This document shows positions 53,872 to 64,000 of a stretch of 64,000 bases of DNA, in pieces (the first letter of the stretch is position 1; each line of letters starts with the position of its first letter). The stretch lies in the NCBI GenBank assembly GCA_014898425.1, contig RCSZ01000003.1:186001-250000 (forward strand), given 5' to 3'. The translations under genes were made by a program, and so were the position numbers. Under the pieces are notes generated by a model. That model did not search any database. It was not told the DNA's origin and was given only the letters and a program-made list of their open reading frames with translations. The DNA is from Botryotinia globosa. Its lineage: Eukaryota > Ascomycota > Leotiomycetes > Helotiales > Sclerotiniaceae.

Positions 53872-54330
53872 CAGATGGCAAGGACCAGCGACGCCCCGAG
53901 GGCCAGGCGCAGGCCCAGGCGGAGGCCCACGCGCGAGCGACACAACCAACCCCCGGGCGGGCGGCGAGGGCGGAGAAACCGCAAACCCCAAACCCCAAAG
54001 CCAAAGCCAAAGAGGCAAAAACGGAGCGCAGCGCTCCCAGCTCCCAGCGCGCCGACGGGCAAGCCAGCCGCCACACGACCAACGAGTCAACAACACAGGA
54101 GCAGATCGGACCCATCCCCCGAGTCGAGCCCACGCCCAGGCCCCAGCGAGCGCGCCGAAAACACGCCATTCCGGAGAGAACAAATCCAGGTAAAAGAGCG
54201 ACCGGCGTGGCGAGAAAAAGAGAAGAGAATCACATGTTCCACGTACCCCCACGGCCCGTCCCGTTCCCTTCCCTTACCAGTGCACCAGTTCCCCTTCCCA
54301 TCCCATCCCTGCCCGGCCCGGCCCGGCCCA
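53872..54330. other. GC-rich island with multiple overlapping open frames
   Basis: Within CT-rich, AT-rich surroundings a block of about 450 bp is dominated by G and C with words such as GGCCAGGCGCAGGCC and GGGCGGGCGGC. Frames are open on both strands (53826-54437 and 53875-54504 on +; 53846-54169, 53860-54252 and 53871-54074 on -), mainly because AT-rich stop codons are scarce. The + strand frames are Arg/Pro/Ala-rich and run on into simple repeats. It may be an inserted element, a foreign fragment or a low-complexity gene; no domain supports coding. Confidence 0.7.
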
Positions 54331-54458
54331 TACCTATATCCGTACCCTCTCTACTTAACCTCCCACCAATTTCCCCAATACATCACTCCCCCTATTCTAC
54401 TCTACTCTACCTTACTCTACCCCATCCTACTCAATAAATTATATAATTACACCTCACT

Positions 54459-54500
54459 ATATACATACATACATACATACATACAAACAAACAAACAAAT
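54459..54500. repeat. ATAC and AAAC tetranucleotide runs
   Basis: Consecutive CATA/ATAC repeats followed by AAAC repeats, just right of the GC-rich island. These are simple microsatellites. Confidence 0.8.
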
Positions 54501-55787
54501 ATAAATCTCCACCCCATCATCTCCACCCCATCATCTCCATCCCATCCCTACACTTCCTTCCATCTCCAGCTACTCTCTCAAATCAATACATCAATAAATT
54601 AACAACACCCAATCCATCCCATCCCATTCTAACATACCATAACCAAATCAACACAGATTCTAAATCCTAAATCATAGTATCGCACAGCACAACATCACCA
54701 CATTACTATATAAAATAGCACAATACAATTTCCCCCTCCTCCTCCCCCTCCGCCTCCCTTCTCTCTCCTCCCCTTTCCCTCCCCCTCATAAAAAGACCCA
54801 AAATCCCTCTCTCCTCCCCCCCCAAGAGGTAATACTACTACCCAGTTATTCACCAATCAATCAGTCAATCAATCAATAAAAAGCCACACACTCAAAAACA
54901 TTCTCTCTTCTCTCAATGTCTTTCTTTTGAATTTCTTCTATCTGCTATCTACTATACTATCAATCTCCTTTCGACTTCCTTACCTCTCCCCTCTGCTCCC
55001 CTCTCCCTCAGAATATTTCACGATCTACGATACAATACATAATACAATTAAAGCTCTCCATTGTATCTCGTCCGATCTCATCACTCGCCCATTCTACATT
55101 TTCAATCCCCCCTTCCCCCTTTCCCCCTTCCCTCTCATCACAATCCACGATCCACGCACCTCAAATCTAACACATCATTCCCCTTCATCCTTATCTTCAT
55201 CTTCATCCCAAAAGCAACAATTACATCCCTCTAAAAAAGAATCGATTAACCCCAATACCCCCCCCTCTTCTTCTCTCCATCTATTAATTACCCTCTCTTC
55301 TTCTCTTAACCATCCATCCATCCATCCAACTCCCAGTCCAATTCCAATTAATAATCAGGCAGTCAATCTCCTGTAGGCAAAAAGAAACAGATATATCTAT
55401 AGCCATTCGACCATATATCCTGCCTTGAAAAACGCTCTTTCCCTGAGAGATTATAAAAATACAGTAAAGAAATAATCCTCATCATCTCCCCCTCTCTCTC
55501 CCTTTCCTCCTTAAACGAGGCCAACAGATTAAACAACTAGAATAAAATCCCATCCCAAACACGTATGGTATAATGCAGTAGTAAAAACACGCTCTTGCGA
55601 CAACTCCGTCGAAAACAAAAACAAAAACGAATCAGAAGTGGACAAAATACCACCAAAACATCAAGGCATTAAAACAAAGGAAAATATTCATCGTGTCAGT
55701 CATACATTGATAAGATGTATGACTATGTGATATCGATTATATAAAATCGAATGGGGTATCTTTTCTTCTCTACGATTGAATCACAAT

Positions 55788-58439
55788 TCAACTTCTCTTC
55801 TTCCCTCGATGTAACTTCCACTCTGCTTTCGTGACCTTCATCAATAATTCCTCATCCTTGACTGGGATCCAACTGGTGAGGACCTTCATTGAACTTTCGA
55901 AATCGCTGTCGAGTAGTATGTCTCTCGTGCCATCGATCAATGCGGCGCTAGTAGCATGAATAACATCCAAGCCACCTGCAAATGGTCTTTCTTTGCTGTA
56001 GGGTAAGGACTGATCTTCATCTCCAAGAAGCATGAAGACATCCCACACGCGGAGTTGAGCTGGGAAAGGAATGGAATAATTGAAGAGAGTGAGATACCAT
56101 CGAGTACCGTATGCTGTAGGTTCGATGCCGAGTTCGTTCTATCGCAGTCAGTATTTGATGCAAGAAGTAGGACATCAAGTATTTACCAGCTTGGCCGAAA
56201 CCTCGCCATTATCTAGCCACGTAGTTGCAAACTCATCTAAAGCAGCCATCAAACCCGGAAATCCTGGTTCGTATAATTTCTCTAGCCCACGCAAAGTCCA
56301 CATGCGTACCAGCATCACAAAACATTTCTCTTCGTCATAATAACAAAGAAGAGTAGCTGCCAATGATGCCATCCCCTGAACATAGCCAGTAGCAGGAAAG
56401 TATAGTGATAGAGCGTGGAGAACTCTAAAGAGTAATCTCTGACCTCCCCTATATCTTCGTCTAAACATGATGTGACTATTGATCGTCCGAGGAACATCAA
56501 CATCGATTTGAACATCATCTGCCGAACTTTGATCTTGGAGCTTGTGGAAAGCTTGGATTATATCTCCCTCTTGTGCGCTATCCTCCCTCTTCTTTGCTGA
56601 ACTAGCAAGAAAAGAATACCATGCCGCAGAACGCCAACGATCTGGTATCCCTTTCCATGTCCTTTCTATTAATTTGGAATTTTTGGTGTCGAATTCGAAA
56701 ACCATTCCCTCTCCATCCTTGCCCTTTATTATCTTAGCCATTCTCCTCCATTTCTCTGTTCGCTCCGATTCTTTCTTCTTCATTAATTCTGCCCCTTTTC
56801 CCCCTTCCACTTCTTCAGCAATATCAGCCAAGCCAGGAGGCAGAGTCAACATGTCACCAGCTTCGTCCATCCACCGTCTATCTTTATTTCCTGGCAATCG
56901 ATTGGCAGCCTGTCTAAGTTGAGAGCTTCGCGAACTTCGTATTGACGCATTATCCCCCTGTGTCCTTTTCAATGACCTCGCAGAAACCTTCCGACTAGGC
57001 GCACGCCTGGATCCCTTCTGTGAATTCGCGGTAGATGGCGATCGACCAAATGTTCGCTTTCTTCGTGGTGCCTCGGAAGCCAATTGAAGTACAGTAGACA
57101 CCCGTTGTGGTGGTTTGGGTTCTGGTGTGCCAGGCCTGGTGGTAGTCCTCCCGCTATTAATGAAACCATATCTATCGACATCTTTCCCATTCACATCTTC
57201 CCAATCTTCGATGCCTCCAGCTAACTCGGCAGGTCTTCTATTCGACAATGCGCTCGCGGATCGTTGTCGGACGCCAATGCCATTGGGAGTCAGGTAACTG
57301 TTTGCCCTAAAATTAATTAGTGGAGAGCGCAATCATCAGTAAGCAGTTCCACACTCACGTAACAGGTCTTTCGGGTATCGAATCCCCTCCAGCTGCTAAA
57401 CGATCATCATTTGTGTCGTCTTTCCCATCGCGCCAGTCAAAGCCCGACCCCGACTCGTACATAGATCTGACCTTTTGCGACTCCATTTCCAAATCGTCCG
57501 ACAATACTTTGATCGATGGCGACGTTGTGGCTAACATAGAAAAGCTAGGTTGTCTAATGAGTGTCTCTCGTCAGCACAATTAGCTGGTACGCTACGGGGC
57601 TTTGATCCCACCCACCTTCGCGTCGCATTTGTGCGCGCTTGAGCATTTGTTGGCTTTCTTCCCCCTAACATGATACTCCCTCTTTTGGAAAAAGACAGAG
57701 ATTGCATAAAATCGTCTTCTAATAAACTTTCACCTGGGATGGGAGTGGTAATGGGCGAAAATTGCTCGTCTGGAATCTCCATCGATTTACCAGTCTTGGT
57801 CGGGCTTTTGGGATTACCATTTTTCGTTTTCCATCGTTTCAGGGACCCTGCAGAAGACCCCAAGCTTTCATTATTCATAAAACTTGGAGATTTTAGTGAT
57901 GCGGGTGATTGCACATCGCTCAATTGAACTTGCGGAGTGGAGCTTGTGCTGCTTGGTTCTGCCATGGCCACTTTTGAATCAAAGTTTATATTGATTCCCA
58001 AGACATTGTCATTATCGAGGGTATTAAAAGAGTGACGATTAATAGAACCTCCTTCACAACCTCGAGCACTTGTGCTGGTGGTAGGGGCAAGACCCGAATC
58101 TCTCTTTGTATTCTCCTCCTTCTTCGAAGCTCCTAGTTCATGACCTTGGTTAAGTAATGATCGTGGCCGCAATGCAGGATGCGTATCTGTAGGTGGAGAA
58201 AGTGGAGGCGCAACAGTAACGGGAATTGGTGCCCTTGCTCCAGGGAACATATCTTCATATCTCATCGCAATTAGCTCTGATGGTGGCCCTGGTAGTCCCT
58301 CATTATTGGTTGTGATATTTGTCGTAACTTGTGGGGTACCGGTATTAGTATTATTGGTATTGATGTTGGTTTTGGTATTATTAGATGACTTTTTGCGAAT
58401 ACTTTTAAAACTTCCGAATCTTTGAACATTGAGTGCCAT
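55788..58439 (-). CDS. TBC-domain Rab GTPase-activating protein
   Basis: Predicted 827-residue protein with exons 57612-58439, 57359-57543, 56187-57306 and 55788-56138 (2484 nt). The N-terminal half is low-complexity, Ser/Thr/Pro/Asn-rich. The TBC domain starts near residue 480 with GIPDRWRSAAWYSFL and contains both catalytic fingers: the arginine finger in IDVDVPRT (IxxDxxR) and the glutamine finger in GYVQGMA (YxQ). It continues as WTLRGLEKLYEPGFPGL and, across intron 3, GTRWYLTLF...RVWDVF. Such proteins speed GTP hydrolysis by Rab GTPases and control vesicle traffic. The first intron is doubtful. A classical intron (GTGGGT donor, CTGAC branch, ATTAG acceptor; 57553-57615) would lead to a stop unless one base were added, while the model here uses a weaker donor (GTGGGA) and a later acceptor at 57544. 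Exons 2-4 are well supported. Confidence 0.88.
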
Positions 58440-58508
58440 GGTTCATTATTTGAGGTGAAGAGATTCGAGTTTGTTTGTTTAGTTGGTAAGTTGTCTTGTT
58501 GTAGAGGG

Positions 58509-58515
58509 AGGGGGG

Positions 58516-58581
<66 letters not shown>

Positions 58582-58625
58582 AAGAAAGAAAGAAAGAGAG
58601 AGATAGAAAAAAAGAAAGATAGATA
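58509..58625. repeat. (GA)n/(GAAA)n purine tract in TBC promoter
   Basis: A long GA dinucleotide run (about 58518-58576) followed by GAAA and GATA repeats lies about 70-190 bp upstream of the TBC-gene ATG. On the transcribed - strand it reads as a CT tract, the usual pyrimidine-rich leader of fungal promoters, here expanded as a microsatellite. Confidence 0.85.
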
Positions 58626-59148
58626 GATAGATTCAAAAGACCCGAAGAATATGTGCCGGCAAGGTAACTCGTATATTAGAAAGTTTCACCCCGAAAACAT
58701 AAATTGAGGAAAATTGAAGAAAATCTGACAGATTCTTCGATGGACCACTTCTTCTTCGCTTTTGGCATGTAGCAATGTTACTTTTCGGTGCTCTGGTCGT
58801 AAGATATCAATGTTGTGATGCGGGTGTTGTGTTATGCCATGCAACGGCTTGCAGGTGGGCACTGTCTGTGATTTGATGTGATGATTGTAATGCTGTCGTG
58901 GTGTCGTGCTGTGTTGTAATCCTGGGCAAGCTTCATGTAGGTATGAAAGGCAGACAGACGGATTGGAATCAGTGCTCGGGTTGAAGTATATATGTAGAGA
59001 TGTAACCTGGAGATCCGTGGACTCGATCAATAGATGGTAAACAAAGTATCGATGGTAAAAAGATCAATGTTTTGTTTTTCCTCTGTTGGACCTATGTAGC
59101 TGAAATCATCGAGGTGGAAATTTGATGCTTGAATTCGATATTCGATCA

Positions 59149-59176
59149 TGGATTATGGATTATGGATTATGGATTA
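59149..59176. repeat. 7-bp ATGGATT tandem repeat
   Basis: Four head-to-tail copies of ATGGATT within about 30 bp, upstream of the TBC gene. It is a simple repeat. Confidence 0.85.
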
Positions 59177-60952
59177 TCCCAATCGACTTATTCTTTCGAG
59201 GCCACCGTTCGTTCATATAGTAGAGAAGAAAGAGCAAAACACCATTTACTCTTCAATTAAAAGAAACATCACTACCTATGGCTACCTATGGCTACCTAGT
59301 TGACATCAAATTCCCATCTTGACTGTTTTGGTAGAAGCTGGTGGACCAACATTGACTGACCACGCACTTCCTGATCAATATCAAGAAGTGGCTGGCTTTC
59401 TTCATGACCGTCTCTTTGAATTCTCATAGTCATTGTTATCCATCGTCAGTCATGCCAACGATCCATATCATGCATGATATACCAACTTCATGTTGAACGT
59501 GTTGAAGGATATACTTGATATCATCCGATCATCCGATCAACAATGATATCATGATAATGTGTGATTTCAACATATATGATCCCTATGACAAAAGGCCATA
59601 CGGGTTTGTCGGTCCCATGGTAATATTACATCATTATCATGTCTTTTGACATGCTGGTCACGGTCGATTTAGAACTCTATATGTATATCTATATTGTATA
59701 GTAAATAGGCAAAAGGCAATATCAGCACTTTGACTCAAATGATTTATACTTACTCAGGTGCCTACTGGGGATACAAGTCTCCTATATCTCATCTCGCCTC
59801 CCTTTCTACCTAGTAATTACTTCCGCATCAGCCCTCTATCTATTCCATTCCCTTCCGATTCCCCATTCAGCTTCCCCCCAACACCAACTCCATCCATCCA
59901 CACACAGACAAGCTAGATACCCTCGAAACCTCAGCCCTTACCAAAACAGAAGCTGGCTACTCGTCCCTACCTAGTATCTAGTATCTAGTACCTAGACACC
60001 AACTCCCAACTCCCAACTCCCAACTCCCAATCCCCAAACATCCAACCATCCCCCAAGTCTCAACATTAGCTTTAGCATCCTCGAGGCACCCAGGCACCCG
60101 CAAAGCTTAATTATATTATATCTCTCTCTCACGGAAAAGAAACCAAGCAAGCCCAAACTCTAATCATGAACGAACTTACCAACTAATTCTTAGGTATCTA
60201 CTAGGTAGTCATTCATACTCCATCTACCTCTACCCCAACCTCTCACGACATGGAAGATCACATTACTACCTATCCACCCCCTTCGAATAGAAAAGCCAAT
60301 ATTATTTTGAAAATTAAAATTAAAAAAATCAACATATAACATATATGAGTATTGTGCAAATCAAAATATATCAGTATTTCAATAACGACCTGGCTATTAT
60401 GTATTTATTTTTATTGAATTATGTCAAGATACCTACCTACCTAGACCACCAATTTACCAAAACCTCAATAGATCCCCGATATAAAATCCAATTCATTAAT
60501 ATACCAACTAATTACCAACTCCAAACCACCTATCTATCCTATCTCAATCTAAACAATCATCTCAAGCTACCATCTACTTCCCTATCCACTTATTTATCTA
60601 CTCAAATACCTATACACTCGAATAATATCTACAAACATACCTAGTATATAACAAATCCCCAAACTTTAATAACTTCATCTAATTACCGAGTACTCTCACC
60701 ACCTAGTCATAATCACACAAGCGAAATCCTATCCAATACACTATACCTAAATACACATATACATATCTACATATATATATACTTATATATATACCTATAC
60801 ATACATATACATATATATACATACAATCCACCTACTATCTACCTAGATATACAAATACAATCAAACAATCAAGCAATTATACAATATATAAAAAATCCAA
60901 TACTCATTCATTTCATATAAACTCATTCCTTATAAATTTATAAATTTATTTA

Positions 60953-60965
60953 TTTTTTTATTTTT

Positions 60966-61007
<42 letters not shown>

Positions 61008-61030
61008 ATTTATCTATTTATCTATCTATC
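60953..61030. repeat. (TTTA)n microsatellite
   Basis: About 15 TTTA/TTTT/TCTA units in a row, drifting into CTAT repeats at the right end. Confidence 0.88.
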
Positions 61031-61149
61031 TCTCAAATCCCTCCCCTCCCCTCCCCTCTATTCCCCTCCACACAACCCCAACCCCAAAATCCACCCTTAC
61101 AAATACCTCAAAACCTCACATTACCCTCGCAGAAAAACAAGAGAATATC

Positions 61150-61400
61150 ACTTATATATATAATATATATAATACATATGATATGCACATATATAATACA
61201 TATATATATATATATATATATACATATATATACATATATATACATATATATATATACATACATACATATATACATACATACATATATACATATTTACATA
61301 CATATATATATACATACATACACTACATACATACATACACACATACATACATACACACACAATCAATATGATATAATATATACATACATACATATATAAA
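61150..61400. repeat. (TA)n and (CATA)n array
   Basis: About 250 bp of alternating TA and CATA/TACA repeats on both strands. Open frames here are Tyr/Ile repeats and not genes. The alternating purine-pyrimidine run could be structurally unusual (cruciform or unwinding-prone). Confidence 0.88.
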
Positions 61401-62196
61401 GTATACAGTATACCACCAAACCCACCACTATTTACCCATTTCACCAACCTACATTACCTACCCTCCTAATCTACCTATCGAGTATCTATCCATCCATTCC
61501 TCCTTCCAAACTCCAAGTCCTGTTTTGTTTTGTTCTATATCATATCAAGTCAAATCAAGTTATATTATATCATGTCATGTCATATCATGTCAAGTCAAGT
61601 CAATTAAAAATCCTCCTTCCGGCTCCGAAGTACGAGCGTGACACATATGCACACATGCACATATGTACACATACACATATATATACACATACACATACCC
61701 AGTATACATATCTATCAATTCCGCAGCCTCAAATCATCATAATTTCTTCTCCAAGAAAAAGATTCAAAATAAATAATGGAAAGATTGATAATTTTTCTAT
61801 ATCTCTCCCTTTCCCTTCCCCTCCCCTCCCTTCCCTCCCTTCCTCTCTTACACACAATGCAAATACAAATCTCTATTGCGTACAACACAAAAAAAGCTTC
61901 CATTCATATCATACCATATAAGAATATGATATTCAATCCCACTGCATTGAACTCCCTCCCCATTCTATCTCTTCCTTTACCTCTTCTCATTTCAAAGCGC
62001 ACAGAAAAACGAATTCCACCATGTGACACGAATCCATGTCAAATTATTTGACGCTGTTCAGTATTGTATGCCAGCACCAGCATCATCCATCATGACAAAC
62101 GCCAACAAAAACGCCACGCCATGATGCCTGCCCACCAATAAATGCTATCTTCTATCTCTCGACTTTCCACTTATTCTCCTCAACCTATCATACTCA

Positions 62197-64000
62197 TCAA
62201 AGCTCCTCATTCTCCCAATCTCTCTCATGATACGTTGAATGTGCTCTTCCTCCACTCAAATCCAACTTTGCCAAAAACTCCGGAGGGACAGTGGGTATAT
62301 ATTTTCTTTCTCTCTCTCTATTCACCCCTCCAAATCCCGCTCCATAACTAATCAACATATCCGTACTCGAGGGTAACGAAAATGGAAGCATAAGAGCTGG
62401 ATCTAGAAGAAGATTTTCGGGTGCATCGTCATCTTCCTCAAACGATTCATCATCTAGAGATTGAGGTTTTCCACCACGACCGTTCGAATCAGGGGTATCA
62501 GGTAAGGGTTTGCTACTTCCCTTTCTAGCTGGTGTAGATGGCGCACTCATGCGTAGACCTTGAGAATTGCGTTTTTGACGTTCTTTTCTTAATCTATGCT
62601 CTTCTTGTAGATTGATTAAATAGCTCATGGCACTTTTCGGTAAACCTTTTTCTCCAACTTCGGCTCGATAATGTTTTACCGAATGTATTAGTTGTTGGGG
62701 TGTAAGTCGCGTGAGTTGTTGTAATGTTCCAACTAACGCTTCCAGATCATCTTGTCCCAAAGATGAGAAACATTGTAGCCATTGTAGTAACTGAACTAAA
62801 GGTGCGAGATGTCGCCGCGTTGCCTCAACAGTCATTTCTCCACTAGAAGTCATGGAACCATGTTCATAATGCTCAGGTTGTCGATTGTTCGTTCGCGCCC
62901 ATTCTTCCAAACTAGATACATTCATACGTATTTGCATTGCTTTGGTTCGTGCGAGGTATTTTCGATTAGACATGATACGATTGAAAAGTTCGGCTCCAAG
63001 CCAGTAAAGTAGTTGCGCCAATATCTGAGAAGTAATGACAGAATGTATATCATAGAGATCCAATACAAAAAGAGTCGAGGATAATAAAGATGTGACATTG
63101 CGAGGGGAAGGTTTAGCCCTTGCCTTTGGAGAAGGTGGTCGGAATCTTTTTTCAATCGGTACTTCTTTGACGGTCGTTTTTCTCTTGAAGAGCTTCCACT
63201 CATTCTGAAATGTGACGTCTTCAAATCCTGGAATAGTTTCATGTTCTAACATGGCAGAATCAAGGACTTTGTCCATTCTCCTTTCAGCATCTCTAATAAT
63301 CAAGATAAATATCTCATTGATTAATTCTGCAAGCTGAAGTTGAAATTCGGATGTTGACTCAGATAATCCAGCATCTTTCTTCAGATAGTGTAATAATAAT
63401 GTAGCATTCGAAATCCAGAAAGCCAATATGGTCATGTCCCATTGGTGCGTTTCAACCACATCATTAATCTTATCCATTGCGCTAATGAGGAGTTTGGCAA
63501 GAAGATCATGACTTGCATGATAATGAGCATACCGGGCGCTGAGGAAAATCATGTTCGCCGGCACAGGTTTCTGAGATGGCGATCGTTGAGGAGACATGTT
63601 GGTGATGATAATATCCAGGATTCGGCCAAGTTCACTTTCTTGGAACACGAACATTTGATCATGTAAACATCGACTCCAATCGAAATCTTGTCCTTCTTCT
63701 TCTAAATCCTCTGGTGACTCGGGTTGATCATCAATACCCATGTTACCCAAGTCAACCTCTAAATCTCTAGCACTCTCCATCATCATTCGCCGCCTCATCT
63801 CATTTTCTGCCATTTCCTCCTCGAATCGGTCTTGGGAGAATCCAGGATTGTAAAAGTCGTCCGTTACTCCAGCATTGCCAATGTGATAACCGCCATCCTG
63901 AAGGTAATCGGCAATTTCACTATCTGGAGCAATGAAATCGAATGCTGTTCTACCCGTTGACGATTTAACATCTCTAGATGCGCCCCTATCTAGAAGTGCC
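62197..64000 (-). CDS. Ankyrin and DIL (dilute) domain protein, 5' part outside window
   Basis: The frame is open from the stop at 62197 to the window edge, giving the last 601 codons, stop included, of a longer gene. The first residues at the window edge, LLDRGASRDVKSSTGRTAFDFIAPDSE, look like the end of an ankyrin repeat. An acidic linker and the dilute domain follow (starting about 130 residues in, with THQWDMTILAFWISNATLLLHYLKKD and later LFVLDLYDIHSVITSQILAQLLYWLGAELFNRIM), which in myosin V is the cargo-binding tail. No motor is present. Proteins with ankyrin repeats plus DIL occur widely in filamentous ascomycetes and are probably adaptors in vesicle or organelle transport. The C-terminus is Ser/Pro-rich and acidic with SFEEDDDAPENLL. 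The start codon lies beyond 64000, so total length is unknown. Confidence 0.85.
   Translation of the reverse strand, partial: ALLDRGASRDVKSSTGRTAFDFIAPDSEIADYLQDGGYHIGNAGVTDDFYNPGFSQDRFEEEMAENEMRRRMMMESARDLEVDLGNMGIDDQPESPEDLEEEGQDFDWSRCLHDQMFVFQESELGRILDIIITNMSPQRSPSQKPVPANMIFLSARYAHYHASHDLLAKLLISAMDKINDVVETHQWDMTILAFWISNATLLLHYLKKDAGLSESTSEFQLQLAELINEIFILIIRDAERRMDKVLDSAMLEHETIPGFEDVTFQNEWKLFKRKTTVKEVPIEKRFRPPSPKARAKPSPRNVTSLLSSTLFVLDLYDIHSVITSQILAQLLYWLGAELFNRIMSNRKYLARTKAMQIRMNVSSLEEWARTNNRQPEHYEHGSMTSSGEMTVEATRRHLAPLVQLLQWLQCFSSLGQDDLEALVGTLQQLTRLTPQQLIHSVKHYRAEVGEKGLPKSAMSYLINLQEEHRLRKERQKRNSQGLRMSAPSTPARKGSSKPLPDTPDSNGRGGKPQSLDDESFEEDDDAPENLLLDPALMLPFSLPSSTDMLISYGAGFGGVNRERERKYIPTVPPEFLAKLDLSGGRAHSTYHERDWENEEL

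Larger units (their letters stand above)
45360..55787. other. 10-kb gene-poor region
   Basis: No frame longer than about 140 codons has protein-like features, and no multi-exon gene could be assembled. The first part (45.4-52.8 kb) has ordinary AT-rich composition; from about 52.8 kb the + strand becomes strongly C/T-rich and G-poor. A distinct GC-rich island sits near 53.87-54.33 kb. A 72-codon frame at 51402-51620 has a hydrophilic, protein-like reading but no further support. Unrecognised ncRNA or fast-evolving small genes cannot be excluded. Confidence 0.5.
58440..62196. other. 3.75-kb intergenic region rich in simple repeats
   Basis: Lies between the TBC-gene start and the 3' end of the DIL-domain gene. 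No gene is visible. From about 59.8 kb the + strand is C/T/A-rich and G-poor. It includes a 7-bp ATGGATT array (59149-59176), an ACTCCCA array near 60000-60030, a TTTA run (60960-61030) and a TA/CATA run (61150-61400), plus repeated CTACCTAGTA words. Open frames such as 61148-61447 are translations of these repeats. Confidence 0.65.

Noticed and set aside
53826..54504. 203- and 209-codon + strand frames in the GC-rich island
   Set aside because: Frames on both strands are open for compositional reasons and run on into tetranucleotide repeats; coding cannot be supported, so it is reported only as a composition anomaly.
61148..61447. Overlapping Tyr/Ile-rich open frames on both strands
   Set aside because: They are translations of TA/CATA microsatellites, with no complexity beyond the repeat.

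Overview
The window looks like nuclear DNA of a filamentous ascomycete. Genes carry several short introns (46-207 nt, mostly GT-AG with CTAAC/CTGAC-like branch sites), and intergenic DNA is AT-rich and full of microsatellites. Gene families are typical of filamentous fungi: hybrid class X histidine kinase, UDP-galactopyranose mutase, HET-domain protein, Zn2Cys6 regulator and heme-thiolate peroxidase. Overall style fits a leotiomycete, possibly Sclerotiniaceae; that placement is an inference from style only. All exon structures were worked out by hand from frame continuity and splice signals, and every multi-exon model sums to a whole number of codons.

Layout. 1-3589: no convincing gene, only short repeated relic-like motifs. 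3590-4521 (+): HAD phosphatase. 6690-7996 (+): serine beta-lactamase/LovD-like hydrolase. 9879-17713 (-): a predicted 2507-residue kinase-like/AAA/GAF/histidine kinase/response regulator protein (class X). 17714-23029: gene-free, pyrimidine-rich on the + strand, with an 8-bp and a 6-bp tandem array. 23030-24469 (-) and 27979-29991 (+): a divergent pair, a TPT/DMT-type nucleotide-sugar transporter and UDP-galactopyranose mutase, matching the known Aspergillus galactofuranose gene pair. 30763-32287 (-): secreted heme-thiolate peroxidase with the PCP/EGD/R/E pattern of unspecific peroxygenases. 33632-35793 (-): Zn2Cys6 transcription factor. 36957-38798 (+): HET-domain protein. 39232-39480 (+): possible small protein. 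43760-45359 (-): Q/P-rich protein with a basic nuclear-localisation-like motif and a GC-AG intron. 45360-55787: about 10 kb without a convincing gene, but with a strikingly GC-rich island near 53.9-54.3 kb. 55788-58439 (-): TBC/RabGAP. 62197-64000 (-): ankyrin/DIL-domain protein, running off the window.

Functional links. The strongest is the transporter plus mutase pair: the mutase converts UDP-galactopyranose to UDP-galactofuranose in the cytosol and the transporter would move it into the Golgi for cell-wall and glycan synthesis. The kinase is a likely stress or environmental sensor, while the TBC and DIL proteins point to membrane traffic. The peroxygenase, Zn2Cys6 regulator and HET gene form a small accessory-looking block, but nothing in the sequence proves they are co-regulated. 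No complete mobile element, CRISPR array, rRNA or tRNA gene was recognised.
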